A DNA stretch of 64,000 nt from contig NZ_JAEKEZ010000033.1 in the NCBI RefSeq assembly GCF_016650815.1, positions 248,001 through 312,000 on the forward strand. Reading direction: 5' to 3'. The position numbers and the translations under genes are program-made. The DNA comes from Pseudomonas sp. TH31 (GTDB lineage Bacteria > Pseudomonadota > Gammaproteobacteria > Pseudomonadales > Pseudomonadaceae). The notes under the pieces were generated by a model, which saw nothing but the letters and a program-made list of their open reading frames with translations, searched no databases and was not told where the DNA came from. This document shows positions 47,746 to 56,002 of the stretch, piece after piece. Within the stretch, counting starts at the first letter, position 1, and each line of letters starts with the position of its first letter.

Positions 47746-48603
47746 TCATTGCTTAGGGGTAAGGTCTGCCTTGAACCACTTCTCGCTCAGTGTCTTGATC
47801 GTACCGTCAGCCATGGCTTCCTTGAGGGCTGCGTCGAACTTGGCTTTCAGCTCAGGGTCTTTCTGACGGAAGCCCAGTGCTTCGCCTTCACCCCAGATCG
47901 GGCCTTTGATGACCGGCCCGGTAAAGACCAGCGGTTTGTTCTCAGGCTTGTCCATGACCGAGTTGAAGAAGGTCACGTCATCGAACGATACGTCGATACG
48001 GCCGGCAAGCAGATCGAGAATGGCTTCGGCGGAGCTGCCGTACTCACGGATAGTTGCCACATCCTTGAAGTTCTGATCAATGAAGGACGTGTAAATCGTG
48101 CCCGAGGCGATACCAATGGTTTTGCCCTTCAGTGCCTTGCGCAGCTCTTCAACGCCGGCGCGTACTTCCTTGGCATCGGAACCCAGCGTAATGGCGGCAT
48201 CGGCACCGGTTTTACCCGGCAACAGATCGGCTTTGAGCGCGACGAAACTGGCCGGTGTCTGGGCGTAAGGCGTCGAGAAGGCCATGACCTTCTGGCGTTC
48301 TTCGTTGATGACAATGGCGTCCATCAGCACGTCGAATTTACCGGCATTGAGGCTGGCGATCATCCCGTCCCAGTTCTGTACGACGATGTTGCACTTGAGC
48401 TTCATGCGCGGACAGATGACATCCATCAGCTCCGGTTCGAAGCCGCCGATTTTTCCACCCGGGAGCGTCAGGTTCCAGGGCTCATAGGCGCCCTCTGTTG
48501 CAATATTCACCGAGGTCCACTCTTTGGCCTGCAGTGCCGGAGCACAGGCCAGAACCATTGCACTGAGCGCTACAGAACCCAACCAGCTTGATTTCTTCGA
48601 CAT
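47746..48603 (-). CDS. Periplasmic binding protein of the LAO/histidine/opine type
   Basis: A 285-aa exported protein: signal peptide (LSAMVLACAPALQA), then VNIATEGAYEPWNLTLPGGK, the opening typical of Lys/Arg/Orn-, His- or octopine-binding proteins, and NWDGMIASLNAGKFDVLMDA. Its neighbours (urocanate hydratase, ammonia-lyase homologue) suggest histidine, urocanate or a related imidazole as substrate; that is inference. A 12-bp palindrome at 48689 lies in its promoter region. Confidence 0.87.
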   Translation of the reverse strand: MSKKSSWLGSVALSAMVLACAPALQAKEWTSVNIATEGAYEPWNLTLPGGKIGGFEPELMDVICPRMKLKCNIVVQNWDGMIASLNAGKFDVLMDAIVINEERQKVMAFSTPYAQTPASFVALKADLLPGKTGADAAITLGSDAKEVRAGVEELRKALKGKTIGIASGTIYTSFIDQNFKDVATIREYGSSAEAILDLLAGRIDVSFDDVTFFNSVMDKPENKPLVFTGPVIKGPIWGEGEALGFRQKDPELKAKFDAALKEAMADGTIKTLSEKWFKADLTPKQ

Positions 48604-48688
48604 CTTGATACTTCCTGCCTAATCAATGGAGTGTTGCGAACTGATCCGGCTCAGGCCGAATCTCCAATGTCTGTGCGTACAATTATTT

Positions 48689-48700
48689 TTGTGTACACAA
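48689..48700. promoter_or_regulatory. Palindromic operator candidate upstream of the transporter
   Basis: TTGTGTACACAA is a perfect 12-bp palindrome ~86 bases before the binding-protein start. The nearby TGTGCGTACA (48672-48681) is one base from the TGTA-N2-TACA pattern of HutC sites. Confidence 0.45.
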
Positions 48701-48803
48701 GACAAAACCATAAAAGCCAACCGTCAGTTAAGCCGGTCAATTCGCACCCATAATGGTTTCAGCCTGGACAGCTTCCCCATCTCCATGTGCCCTGTCCGAC
48801 TGA

Positions 48804-50498
48804 TCAACCGGTAATCATCGGCAGGTTCAAACCCTGCTCCTTGGCGCAGTCGATCGCGATCTGGTAACCCGCATCGGCGTGACGCATGACGCCGGTCGCC
48901 GGGTCGTTGTGCAGCACGCGAGCGATACGCTCGGCCGCTTCGTCCGTACCGTCGCAGACAATCACCATGCCCGAGTGCTGGGAGAAGCCCATGCCGACGC
49001 CGCCGCCGTGGTGCAGGGAAACCCAGGTCGCGCCGCTCGCGGTGTTCAGTAGGGCGTTGAGCAGTGGCCAGTCGGACACAGCGTCGGAACCGTCCTGCAT
49101 CGACTCGGTTTCGCGGTTCGGGCTGGCTACCGAACCGGAGTCCAGGTGGTCGCGACCGATGACGATGGGCGCGGACAATTCACCGCTGCGCACCATTTCG
49201 TTGAACGCCAGGCCGAGCTTGGCGCGCAGGCCCAGGCCAACCCAGCAGATACGTGCCGGCAGACCCTGGAAGCTGATGCGCTCGCGGGCCATGTCCAGCC
49301 AGTTATGCAGGTGCGCGTCGTCCGGGATCAGTTCTTTGACTTTGGCGTCGGTCTTGTAGATGTCTTGCGGATCGCCCGACAGTGCAGCCCAACGGAACGG
49401 CCCGATGCCGCGGCAGAACAGCGGACGGATGTAAGCCGGTACGAAACCCGGGAAGTCGAATGCGTTTTCCACGCCTTCTTCCTGGGCCATCTGACGGATG
49501 TTGTTGCCGTAGTCAAAAGTCGGCACGCCCATTTTCTGGAAGTCCAACATCGCTTGAACGTGCACCGCCATCGATTGCTTGGCGGCTTTCACCACGGCAG
49601 CCGGCTCGGTCTTGGCGCGAGCGCGGTACTCTTCCCAGGTCCAGCCGGCCGGCAGGTAACCGTTGAGCGGGTCGTGGGCGCTGGTCTGGTCGGTGACCAT
49701 GTCCGGGCGCACGCCGCGCTTGACCAGTTCCGGCAGGATTTCAGCCGCGTTGCCCAGCAGGGCGATGGAAATCGCCTTGCCTTCCTTGGTGTATTTGGCG
49801 ATGCGGGCCAGCGCGTCGTCGAGGTCGGTGGCTTGTTCATCGACATAACGGCTGCTGAGGCGGAAGTCGATGCTGACCTGCTGGCATTCGATGTTCAGCG
49901 AGCAAGCGCCGGCCAGGGTCGCGGCCAGCGGCTGTGCGCCGCCCATGCCGCCGAGGCCGGCGGTCAGGACCCAGCGACCGGTGAGGTTGTCGTTGTAGTG
50001 TTGGCGACCGGCTTCGACGAAGGTTTCGTAGGTGCCTTGAACGATGCCCTGGCTGCCGATGTAGATCCAGCTGCCGGCGGTCATCTGGCCGTACATGGCC
50101 AGGCCTTTGGCGTCGAGCTCGTTGAAGTGTTCCCAGCTCGCCCAGTGTGGCACCAGGTTGGAGTTGGCGATCAGCACGCGCGGTGCGTTGCTGTGGGTCT
50201 TGAACACGCCGACCGGCTTGCCGGATTGCACCAGCAGGGTCTCGTCGTCGTTCAGGTTGGTCAGGCTTTCGACGATCTTGTCGTAGCACTCCCAGTTACG
50301 TGCCGCACGACCGATACCACCGTAAACCACCAGTTCTTTAGGGTTCTCGGCGACAGCAGGGTCGAGGTTGTTCATCAACATGCGCAGCGGCGCTTCAGTC
50401 AGCCAGCTCTTGGCGGTCAACTTGTTACCGCGCGCGGCACGGATTTCGACGTCACGATGCTTCGTAAATGGAGTAGCAGTAGGCTTATTGTCAGTCAC
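48804..50498 (-). CDS. hutU: Urocanate hydratase
   Basis: Second step of histidine breakdown: urocanate to 4-imidazolone-5-propionate, with tightly bound NAD. The 564-aa protein starts at GTG 50498 (VTDNKPTATPFTKHRD), with AGGAG upstream; an in-frame start 75 bases earlier adds unrelated residues. Highly conserved blocks include ELVVYGGIGRAARNWE, GSQGIVQGTYETF, TAGLGGMGGAQPLAATLAG and HNWLDMARERISFQGLPARI. It stands with a transporter and a HAL homologue and not inside a complete hut operon; no hutC, hutI or hutG is in the window. A HutC-type operator lies upstream at 50631. Confidence 0.95.
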   Translation of the reverse strand: MTDNKPTATPFTKHRDVEIRAARGNKLTAKSWLTEAPLRMLMNNLDPAVAENPKELVVYGGIGRAARNWECYDKIVESLTNLNDDETLLVQSGKPVGVFKTHSNAPRVLIANSNLVPHWASWEHFNELDAKGLAMYGQMTAGSWIYIGSQGIVQGTYETFVEAGRQHYNDNLTGRWVLTAGLGGMGGAQPLAATLAGACSLNIECQQVSIDFRLSSRYVDEQATDLDDALARIAKYTKEGKAISIALLGNAAEILPELVKRGVRPDMVTDQTSAHDPLNGYLPAGWTWEEYRARAKTEPAAVVKAAKQSMAVHVQAMLDFQKMGVPTFDYGNNIRQMAQEEGVENAFDFPGFVPAYIRPLFCRGIGPFRWAALSGDPQDIYKTDAKVKELIPDDAHLHNWLDMARERISFQGLPARICWVGLGLRAKLGLAFNEMVRSGELSAPIVIGRDHLDSGSVASPNRETESMQDGSDAVSDWPLLNALLNTASGATWVSLHHGGGVGMGFSQHSGMVIVCDGTDEAAERIARVLHNDPATGVMRHADAGYQIAIDCAKEQGLNLPMITG

Positions 50499-51010
50499 GA
50501 AAAAAGACTCCTCAGCGATCAATTCAAACCAGCCCTGGCGGTGGGCGAGCAATCCAATCCGCAAAATGTGCACATCGGCGAATCAGTGGACGATGGTCGA
50601 GTCTCCGTGACTCATACTCATACGTCTTTACTTGTACATACAAGCATATGCAATCAAGCGGCCAACTTGTTGGTGTGGCGTTCAATAAAACTCGGATTTT
50701 TGCTGAAACGCCCTTGATACAAGGGTTTGCCGGGAGGCGTTTTTTTTCTGAGGTTTTTTGCGGCGGGGGGCGATTGTTACTTGAGCCTGGAATTGCGCCA
50801 CTCTGGGGCGCTCGGTGACAGTTTGGGAGAATTTAGTGCGCGTTGGGAAACAGTTGGAGCCCATGAGTGTGTGGCGAGGAGGGAGGGCGCGCGGCACTGC
50901 AAAGCCCGGATTCGGTTCCAGGCTCGGCCCCAAGGCAATCCTTCAGTCGTCGAGAAGCCGCGAAACGCATCCTCTTGACGGCCAAAGGACAGCCCTGGAG
51001 TACAACCGTT
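50499..51010. other. Intergenic region upstream of hutU
   Basis: About 510 bp with no supported gene. It holds the HutC-type operator and presumably the hutU promoter. I looked for a sigma54 -24/-12 element and saw no convincing one. Confidence 0.45.
50631..50644 (-). promoter_or_regulatory. HutC-type operator of hutU
   Basis: CTTGTACATACAAG has palindromic arms CTTGTA/TACAAG and fits the TGTA-N2-TACA consensus reported for the histidine repressor HutC in Pseudomonas. It lies ~133 bases before the GTG of hutU. Confidence 0.7.
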
Positions 51011-52552
51011 TTACTTCAGGGTTTTCTGCACCGTGGCCAGGATTTCACCACTGCATACCTGTTCGGTAACACTCACCATGTCCAAATAGAATGCACGATC
51101 ATTGTCGGCGACCGGCACTCGGCTACGCACCAGATCATAAACGGCCTTGGTGACACTGGAAGCCTTGTGCACATCATGGAAGTCCAAGGCTTGGCAGCCC
51201 ACCAGCAGTTCAATCGCCAGTACCGACTCAAGTTTTTCGGAAACCTTGTAAGCCTTGATCACGGCGTTATAGGCGAGGCTGACCAGATCCTCCTGGTTGC
51301 CGCAGGTCGAGAAACTGTCAACAGAAGAAGGGAACGACAGCGTCTTCATTTCCGCATACAGGCCAGCGGCCGTGTATTGAAGGATCATGTACCCGCTGTT
51401 AAGGCCCGGGTTGCGCACCAGGAAGGCCGGCATTTCACTGAAGTGCGAGTTGACCATGCGGTCGATACGGCGCTCGGAAATCTTCGCCAGGTTGGCCAGC
51501 GCCACGCACAACGAATCCGCTGACATGCCGATGTAGGTGCCGTCGAAGTTGGCGCCTGAGATGGCAATGCCGTCGCCGTCATCAAGAGGGTAGATGACCG
51601 GGTTGTCGCCCGAGGAGTGAATTTCGTTTTCGATATTTTCCCGGGCGTGATCAATGAATTTTTTCGAAGCACCATGCACCTGGGGAATGGCACGCAGGCT
51701 GTAGGCATCCTGAAGCCGGTAATCGATGTTTTCGGCGACCAGTTGGCTATCGTGCAGCATTGCTTTTATATGCTTGGCAGTTTGCGCCTGTTCTTTGTGT
51801 GCCTTGACCGAATGATAGCGAGGGTCGAATGCGCGAATCGTGCCCTTTAACGCTTCAAGCGAAAGCGCCGCGGCGACATCGGCAACGGAGGCTGTCTGCA
51901 TGGCGTTGTAGAGCGCCAGAATAGCGATAGCTGTAACTGACGTGGTGCCATTGAGCATGGCTAATCCTTCTTTGCACTGCAGGTCCGTCGGTTGCAGGCC
52001 GACCTGTTCAAGTGCAGTGGCGCCATCCACCCATTCGCCGCCATTGACCCGGGCTTTGCCTTCGCCCAGCAGCACCAATGCCAGGTGCCCCTCGACTGCC
52101 AAATAGCCCACCGAGCCTTCGCCTGGCGCAAACGGCACAACTTCATGGTTGAGCAGGCTGGCAATCAGCTCCAGTAACGCCAGGCGCACCCCCGAAAAAC
52201 CTTTGCCAAGACTGATCAGAATCATCAACTGGATAGCACGAACCTGTTCACGCTTGAGCGGCTCGCCCACTGCGACGGCGTGGGAGCGCACGATGTTGAC
52301 CTGAAGCTCTTTGGCATTCTGCGGCGAAATCACATGCCGAACGTTATCGCCGAACCCCGTGGTCACACCATAGACCAGGCGATTCTCTTCGAGGAAACGC
52401 TCGACCAAACCACGGGACTTTTTCACACGGTTCTTGTAGGTCTCGGAAAACGACACCCTGGCTGAATAACGGGATACAGCTACGAACTCTTCAATGGAAG
52501 GTTCTCTGTCGCCGAGGACGACCTGAGTGATCTGCCGAGGATGAACTTTCAT
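51011..52552 (-). CDS. HAL/PAL-family protein lacking the MIO-forming Ala-Ser-Gly
   Basis: A 513-aa homologue of histidine ammonia-lyase. The start at 52552 (MKVHPRQITQ) has GGGAG upstream. Conserved positions remain: Tyr61 in YGVTTGFG, Asn201 in MLNGT, QDAYSLR (281-287), SGANFDG and FSTCGNQEDL. However, where GSVG-ASG-DLAPLAH makes the MIO electrophile, this protein reads GSVGYLAVEGH (146-156): aligned, exactly the three ASG residues are absent. Ordinary ammonia-lyase chemistry should not occur. It may be a mutated paralogue with another role or a ligand sensor. It is next to hutU and divergent from a LysR gene. I am not sure how common this variant is. Confidence 0.85.
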   Translation of the reverse strand: MKVHPRQITQVVLGDREPSIEEFVAVSRYSARVSFSETYKNRVKKSRGLVERFLEENRLVYGVTTGFGDNVRHVISPQNAKELQVNIVRSHAVAVGEPLKREQVRAIQLMILISLGKGFSGVRLALLELIASLLNHEVVPFAPGEGSVGYLAVEGHLALVLLGEGKARVNGGEWVDGATALEQVGLQPTDLQCKEGLAMLNGTTSVTAIAILALYNAMQTASVADVAAALSLEALKGTIRAFDPRYHSVKAHKEQAQTAKHIKAMLHDSQLVAENIDYRLQDAYSLRAIPQVHGASKKFIDHARENIENEIHSSGDNPVIYPLDDGDGIAISGANFDGTYIGMSADSLCVALANLAKISERRIDRMVNSHFSEMPAFLVRNPGLNSGYMILQYTAAGLYAEMKTLSFPSSVDSFSTCGNQEDLVSLAYNAVIKAYKVSEKLESVLAIELLVGCQALDFHDVHKASSVTKAVYDLVRSRVPVADNDRAFYLDMVSVTEQVCSGEILATVQKTLK

Positions 52553-52723
52553 TGCGAACTCCCAAAATACCAAATGAATGAGGGGGCCGGGCCGACTGAG
52601 CTGTCAGCCCGATTGAGTGCACAAGAAGACTAAAACGATATGATAATTAAGAAAATATGGTAATTTCTGTCAGTTTTATTAGAAAAACTAAACATAAAAT
52701 ACCTCCGAGACCTTCACATCACC

Positions 52724-53683
52724 ATGAGCCGCTTACCGCCCTTACGAGCCCTCCAAATATTCGAAACCGTTGGTCACTGCGGCGGTGTATCCCAAGCCGC
52801 AAAGCGATTGAACATCTCTGTGGGCGCGGTGAGTCAGCAGATGAAGTTGCTTGATGAGGCGCTGGGCATGAGCTTGACGGTCAAGGAGGGACAGCGCTTG
52901 CGACTGAACGCCATTGGCCAGCGTTTTCATGCGCGGTGTTCTATAGCGTTTGAAGAATTGAGAGCCGCCGTTTCCGAAGTAGAGCGTTCGAAAAACCCCA
53001 ACAATTTGTATGTCAGTGGCCTGCCTTCACTCATGACCAAGTGGCTGGCGCCTCTCACTTACGAATGGCAGCATGAGGATGGTGATCTCGACCTCTATCT
53101 CGATGGCACGCTGGCGGATACTTCGGAGGAGGAAAACGCCGATTTTCGTATCGGCTATGGCGAACCTGGCCAATATGCCGCGCATAGCGTTGTACTGTTC
53201 CGCGATTGTGTGGTGCCAGCATGCTCACCGACGCTTTTGGGTCATCCGGGCAATGTGGAACACGCCGGTGACCTGCTCCAATACCCACTTATCCGTATCG
53301 ATTCGCGGCCGAAATTTGACTCACCCCCCTCATGGACCGAATGGTTTGAACTGGAAGGCACTGCCGTCGAGCAGACGATTGCCATACGTCGTAGCTTTTC
53401 TTCGTCCAGCATGGCTATTCAAGCCGCCATCGATCATCAAGGAATAGTGTTGGCGCAGTTTTCGATGATTGCCCGTGACATTGAGCAAGGGCGCTTGATC
53501 ATTCCTTGGCCCTCGGCGATGCCGCTTCCCTCGCCGTACTACCTGAGTTGGCACCCCAATACTCTGCAGAAAGCGCAATGTCGGGCATTTCAACGCTGGC
53601 TGATTGGCCGAGGGAAGGCACAAGAGGACATTACCGACGCCTTGATAGCCGCACAGCCCGCTGGCAACTGCCCCCACGGCTGA
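52724..53683 (+). CDS. LysR-family regulator (GcvA-like)
   Basis: A 319-aa regulator. N-terminal winged helix-turn-helix (RALQIFETVGHCGGVSQAAK; NISVGAVSQQMKLLDEALGM) matches the GcvA/AmpR branch; the remainder is a periplasmic-binding-like effector domain (FRIGYGEPGQY; VVPACSPTLLGHP). It is divergent from the ammonia-lyase-like gene across ~170 A/T-rich bases, which suggests it controls that gene and perhaps hutU and the transporter. Confidence 0.87.
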   Translation: MSRLPPLRALQIFETVGHCGGVSQAAKRLNISVGAVSQQMKLLDEALGMSLTVKEGQRLRLNAIGQRFHARCSIAFEELRAAVSEVERSKNPNNLYVSGLPSLMTKWLAPLTYEWQHEDGDLDLYLDGTLADTSEEENADFRIGYGEPGQYAAHSVVLFRDCVVPACSPTLLGHPGNVEHAGDLLQYPLIRIDSRPKFDSPPSWTEWFELEGTAVEQTIAIRRSFSSSSMAIQAAIDHQGIVLAQFSMIARDIEQGRLIIPWPSAMPLPSPYYLSWHPNTLQKAQCRAFQRWLIGRGKAQEDITDALIAAQPAGNCPHG

Positions 53684-53699
53684 TCGGGAAAAGGCCATC

Positions 53700-53882
53700 G
53701 TGCAGTTCGCCATTGACCTGACGCTGGCGCCGGCGTCGCTGAACGCCAGTTACATCCGGACGCTTCGCGACCAAGGGCTGGACGATGCACAGGTTTTGGA
53801 TCTGATCCACGCGATCTCGATTTTCGCCTGGGCCAATCGCCTGATGTTGAACCTGGGTGAGCCGGTGTTTACCGTGCCATAG
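53700..53882 (+). pseudogene. AhpD/CMD-type peroxidase-related fragment
   Basis: A 60-aa frame (LTLAPASLNASYIRTLRDQG; LDLIHAISIFAWANRLMLN) resembles the C-terminal part of carboxymuconolactone-decarboxylase/AhpD-like peroxidase-related proteins. The N-terminal half with the CxxC site is absent: upstream is the LysR gene end. It is likely a remnant left by a deletion. Confidence 0.5.
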
Positions 53883-53985
53883 CGCTTGGGGTACGAACGC
53901 GCGGGCGAAAGACGACCGAACAAGGAACGGCGGGCCTGGATCGGACAGTGGTATTTCGATGCCGGTTTGGCACGCCAAGGCGCTA

Positions 53986-54786
53986 TCAAATCATACCGAG
54001 GACTGTTGCTTTCACAGCCGCCTCCGCCTTGTTGGACGCTTTCAGTTTCTTGAGTGTGTTGGCAATATGAAATTTTACCGTGCGCGCATCTATATTCAGG
54101 ACGTTGCCAATCTCGACGTATGTCTTGCCAGACGCCGTCCATCTCAAGACCTCCCGCTCCCTATCGGTCAGTTCCGTGAGTGATTCCGGCATTCTTTCAG
54201 GTGATAAAAAACCACTCATGGCGGAGTGTACGATACTGGTCAGCCACATCAGCTTGGGCTCCTGATGTGCAAGTTCCCTGGCTGAAATGAAATCATGGCT
54301 ACGCACCATGGAAAGCTGGCCGATCACGCCAAATCTGCTGAACGTGCTCTGACACCAGCCATGGGCGAGGCCGTGCATTCTGGCTTCCTCCCAGAACTGT
54401 CCATCCTGAGAGGCCGATTGCGCTTCCCATGTGAGTGGCCGATGTGTGTTCAGCGCGTGACGCACGGTAGGGTCCAGAAAAAAATAATTATTGTTGATAT
54501 AGCTCTCTTCCCAGGCTTTGGGATAGGAGGACAACAAATGGAATGTGGGGGCGCTGACGGGGAGGGGAATTCGAATGCCATAAGAACAGGATTGAAAACC
54601 TAAACTTTCAGCGACGCTTTGTAAGCTGGAAAATAACGCAGTCTCGGATTTGGATTCCGAACAGAGCGCCAGAAAATCTTCAAGCCAGCCAGCCAAAGAA
54701 ATAGTCCTTTTTTTTGTAAAGCATCCATTAGTCGGCAGTCTGGACTGCCGTGGAAAATGATACTTCATGTCTATTGGGTTTTCCAT
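53986..54786 (-). CDS. LuxR-type quorum-sensing regulator
   Basis: A 266-aa regulator with an N-terminal autoinducer-binding domain and a C-terminal GerE-type helix-turn-helix. The signal-domain landmarks are visible: Trp/Tyr in KAWEESYINNNYFFLDP with the Asp-Pro pair, a further Trp (LTWEAQ) and the conserved Gly (FSRFGVIGQLS). The DNA-binding part is LTDREREVLRWTASGKTYVE and RTVKFHIANTLKKL. It is divergent from the luxI-type gene across ~460 bp. It is the probable acyl-homoserine-lactone receptor for the lux box at 55168. Its start is not firmly set; an ATG six codons in is also possible. Confidence 0.92.
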   Translation of the reverse strand: MENPIDMKYHFPRQSRLPTNGCFTKKRTISLAGWLEDFLALCSESKSETALFSSLQSVAESLGFQSCSYGIRIPLPVSAPTFHLLSSYPKAWEESYINNNYFFLDPTVRHALNTHRPLTWEAQSASQDGQFWEEARMHGLAHGWCQSTFSRFGVIGQLSMVRSHDFISARELAHQEPKLMWLTSIVHSAMSGFLSPERMPESLTELTDREREVLRWTASGKTYVEIGNVLNIDARTVKFHIANTLKKLKASNKAEAAVKATVLGMI

Positions 54787-55167
54787 TGATCTTGTTTAAC
54801 TTGCCGCGAGCACTATTTTCGGAGGTTATGACGCCGACGGTTAATTGTTGATTGTTTGATCAGGATTTCAGTAAGGGAATTCATTAAGTTGACGTTTGGC
54901 TACCTATTTCATGGGGCGACGACGAACTGAGAGATGAACTTCGTGACCTGGATATCCGGGTAGCAACGACCGGGTATTGCGAGTGGAAAAGTACTGCTGC
55001 AACGACTGTAAGTATCGGCTGGAGCTGTTTCGCCTCGGCTGTCAACGCCTCCCCTGCTGGCCCCTGAGGAACAGAGAACGAAGCTGGTGCTACGTGAGTC
55101 AACGGGGCGAGCGCCTCGCGGAAAACCGCCTGGGTATCTTGCATGGCCTCGGTGGGCGGGCACTGTG
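54787..55167. other. Spacer between luxR and luxI
   Basis: No supported gene. Short frames on both strands (for example around 54900-55170) lack ribosome sites and recognisable products. Confidence 0.4.
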
Positions 55168-55187
55168 ACCTGCCCAAACGGGCAGCT
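55168..55187 (+). promoter_or_regulatory. lux box of the luxI promoter
   Basis: ACCTGCCCAAACGGGCAGCT fits the NNCT-N12-AGNN pattern of las/rhl/lux boxes, with perfect arms CTGCCC/GGGCAG. A -10-like TCTAAT is at 55210-55215, placing the box centre about 44 bases before the likely transcription start, as for class II activation by LuxR proteins. Confidence 0.8.
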
Positions 55188-55213
55188 ATGAAAAAAAAGA
55201 GTTTACATCTCTA

Positions 55214-55231
55214 ATTGGTGGGCTAACCAAT
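55214..55231. promoter_or_regulatory. Palindrome over the luxI transcription start
   Basis: ATTGGT-N6-ACCAAT overlaps the predicted -10 and start point, downstream of the lux box. A protein bound here would block transcription, so it looks like a repressor operator. No RsaL-like gene is present in the window. Confidence 0.5.
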
Positions 55232-55244
55232 GGGAGGGGTTATA

Positions 55245-55847
55245 TTGCGTTTGATTACAGGGATGAGCAGTGAAATCAATCAAAATGTAATGTATGGGCT
55301 TGCAGAGTACCGTTACGATATTTTTGTCAGAAAGATGGGCTGGCCACTGAACTGCCCAGAGGGTTTTGAACAAGACGAATTTGATCGGCCGGACACTGTA
55401 TATGCGATTGTGCTGGATGCCGATAATAAGATATGTGGCTGTGCACGTTTGCTTCCAACGAACAAACCTTATTTGCTGTCAGAGCACTTTGTTCATTTGA
55501 TGGGCGGTGCCAGCCTTCCCAATCATTCGCAAACATGGGAACTGTCCCGCTTTGCGATTAGCCCTTCCAGAAATGGAGGTAGTCATTCAGCCAGGAATTG
55601 GGCTGATACCGTTGCGCTTGTTCGAAATGTTATCACCACGGCGATAGACCTGGGCGCCAACAGACTGATTGCGGTCTCGGCCGTAGGGAACGAGCGTCTG
55701 TTGAAACGCATGGGGGTCAATGTTCATCGAATTTCGATTCCTCAGTGGGTCGATCAGAAACCGGTAGTAGCGTTCTGGATCGAGATTGACCAGCAGACCC
55801 GGTCCGCATTGGATATTGATTGCCCCTCCTGGGCACTTTCAAAATAA
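55245..55847 (+). CDS. Acyl-homoserine-lactone synthase (LuxI family)
   Basis: A 200-aa autoinducer synthase. The TTG at 55245 is chosen: it lies 5 bases after GGAGGGG, while the in-frame ATG at 55230 precedes that site. This start gives LuxI-like spacing of the invariant residues: Arg23 and Phe27 (EYRYDIF), Trp33, Asp44, Asp47, Arg68, Glu99 and Arg102 (WELSRFAI). All are present, so the enzyme should be active. It probably uses S-adenosylmethionine and an acyl-ACP; the acyl chain cannot be told from sequence. It is the first gene of the operon ending with the EamA exporter. Confidence 0.93.
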   Translation: MRLITGMSSEINQNVMYGLAEYRYDIFVRKMGWPLNCPEGFEQDEFDRPDTVYAIVLDADNKICGCARLLPTNKPYLLSEHFVHLMGGASLPNHSQTWELSRFAISPSRNGGSHSARNWADTVALVRNVITTAIDLGANRLIAVSAVGNERLLKRMGVNVHRISIPQWVDQKPVVAFWIEIDQQTRSALDIDCPSWALSK

Positions 55848-56002
55848 AGAAGTGCTGCGTGCCATTGTTTTTAATACCGGAGTGATGGGTTCTTAATATC
55901 GCGCTTGTGCGACCCGTGGCAAGCAGTGGCGACTGTTGTCTTCGAATGTGTTGCACCAACTGCGTCGATTAAGACGCTTTTATCCAAAGTAAGGATGTGC
56001 GA

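Noticed and set aside
49146..50717. 523-codon open frame on the plus strand
   Set aside because: Antisense to hutU, whose protein is strongly conserved; composition is that of a shadow frame.
50499..50720. Sigma54 promoter for hutU
   Set aside because: GCAAAATGTGCAC on the plus strand partly resembles a reversed -12/-24 element, but the GG/GC spacing and core bases do not fit.
54884..55177. 97-codon minus-strand frame between luxR and luxI, considered as an RsaL-like or QteE-like regulator
   Set aside because: No helix-turn-helix, low-complexity Ser-rich tail, no ribosome site; it also runs across the lux box.
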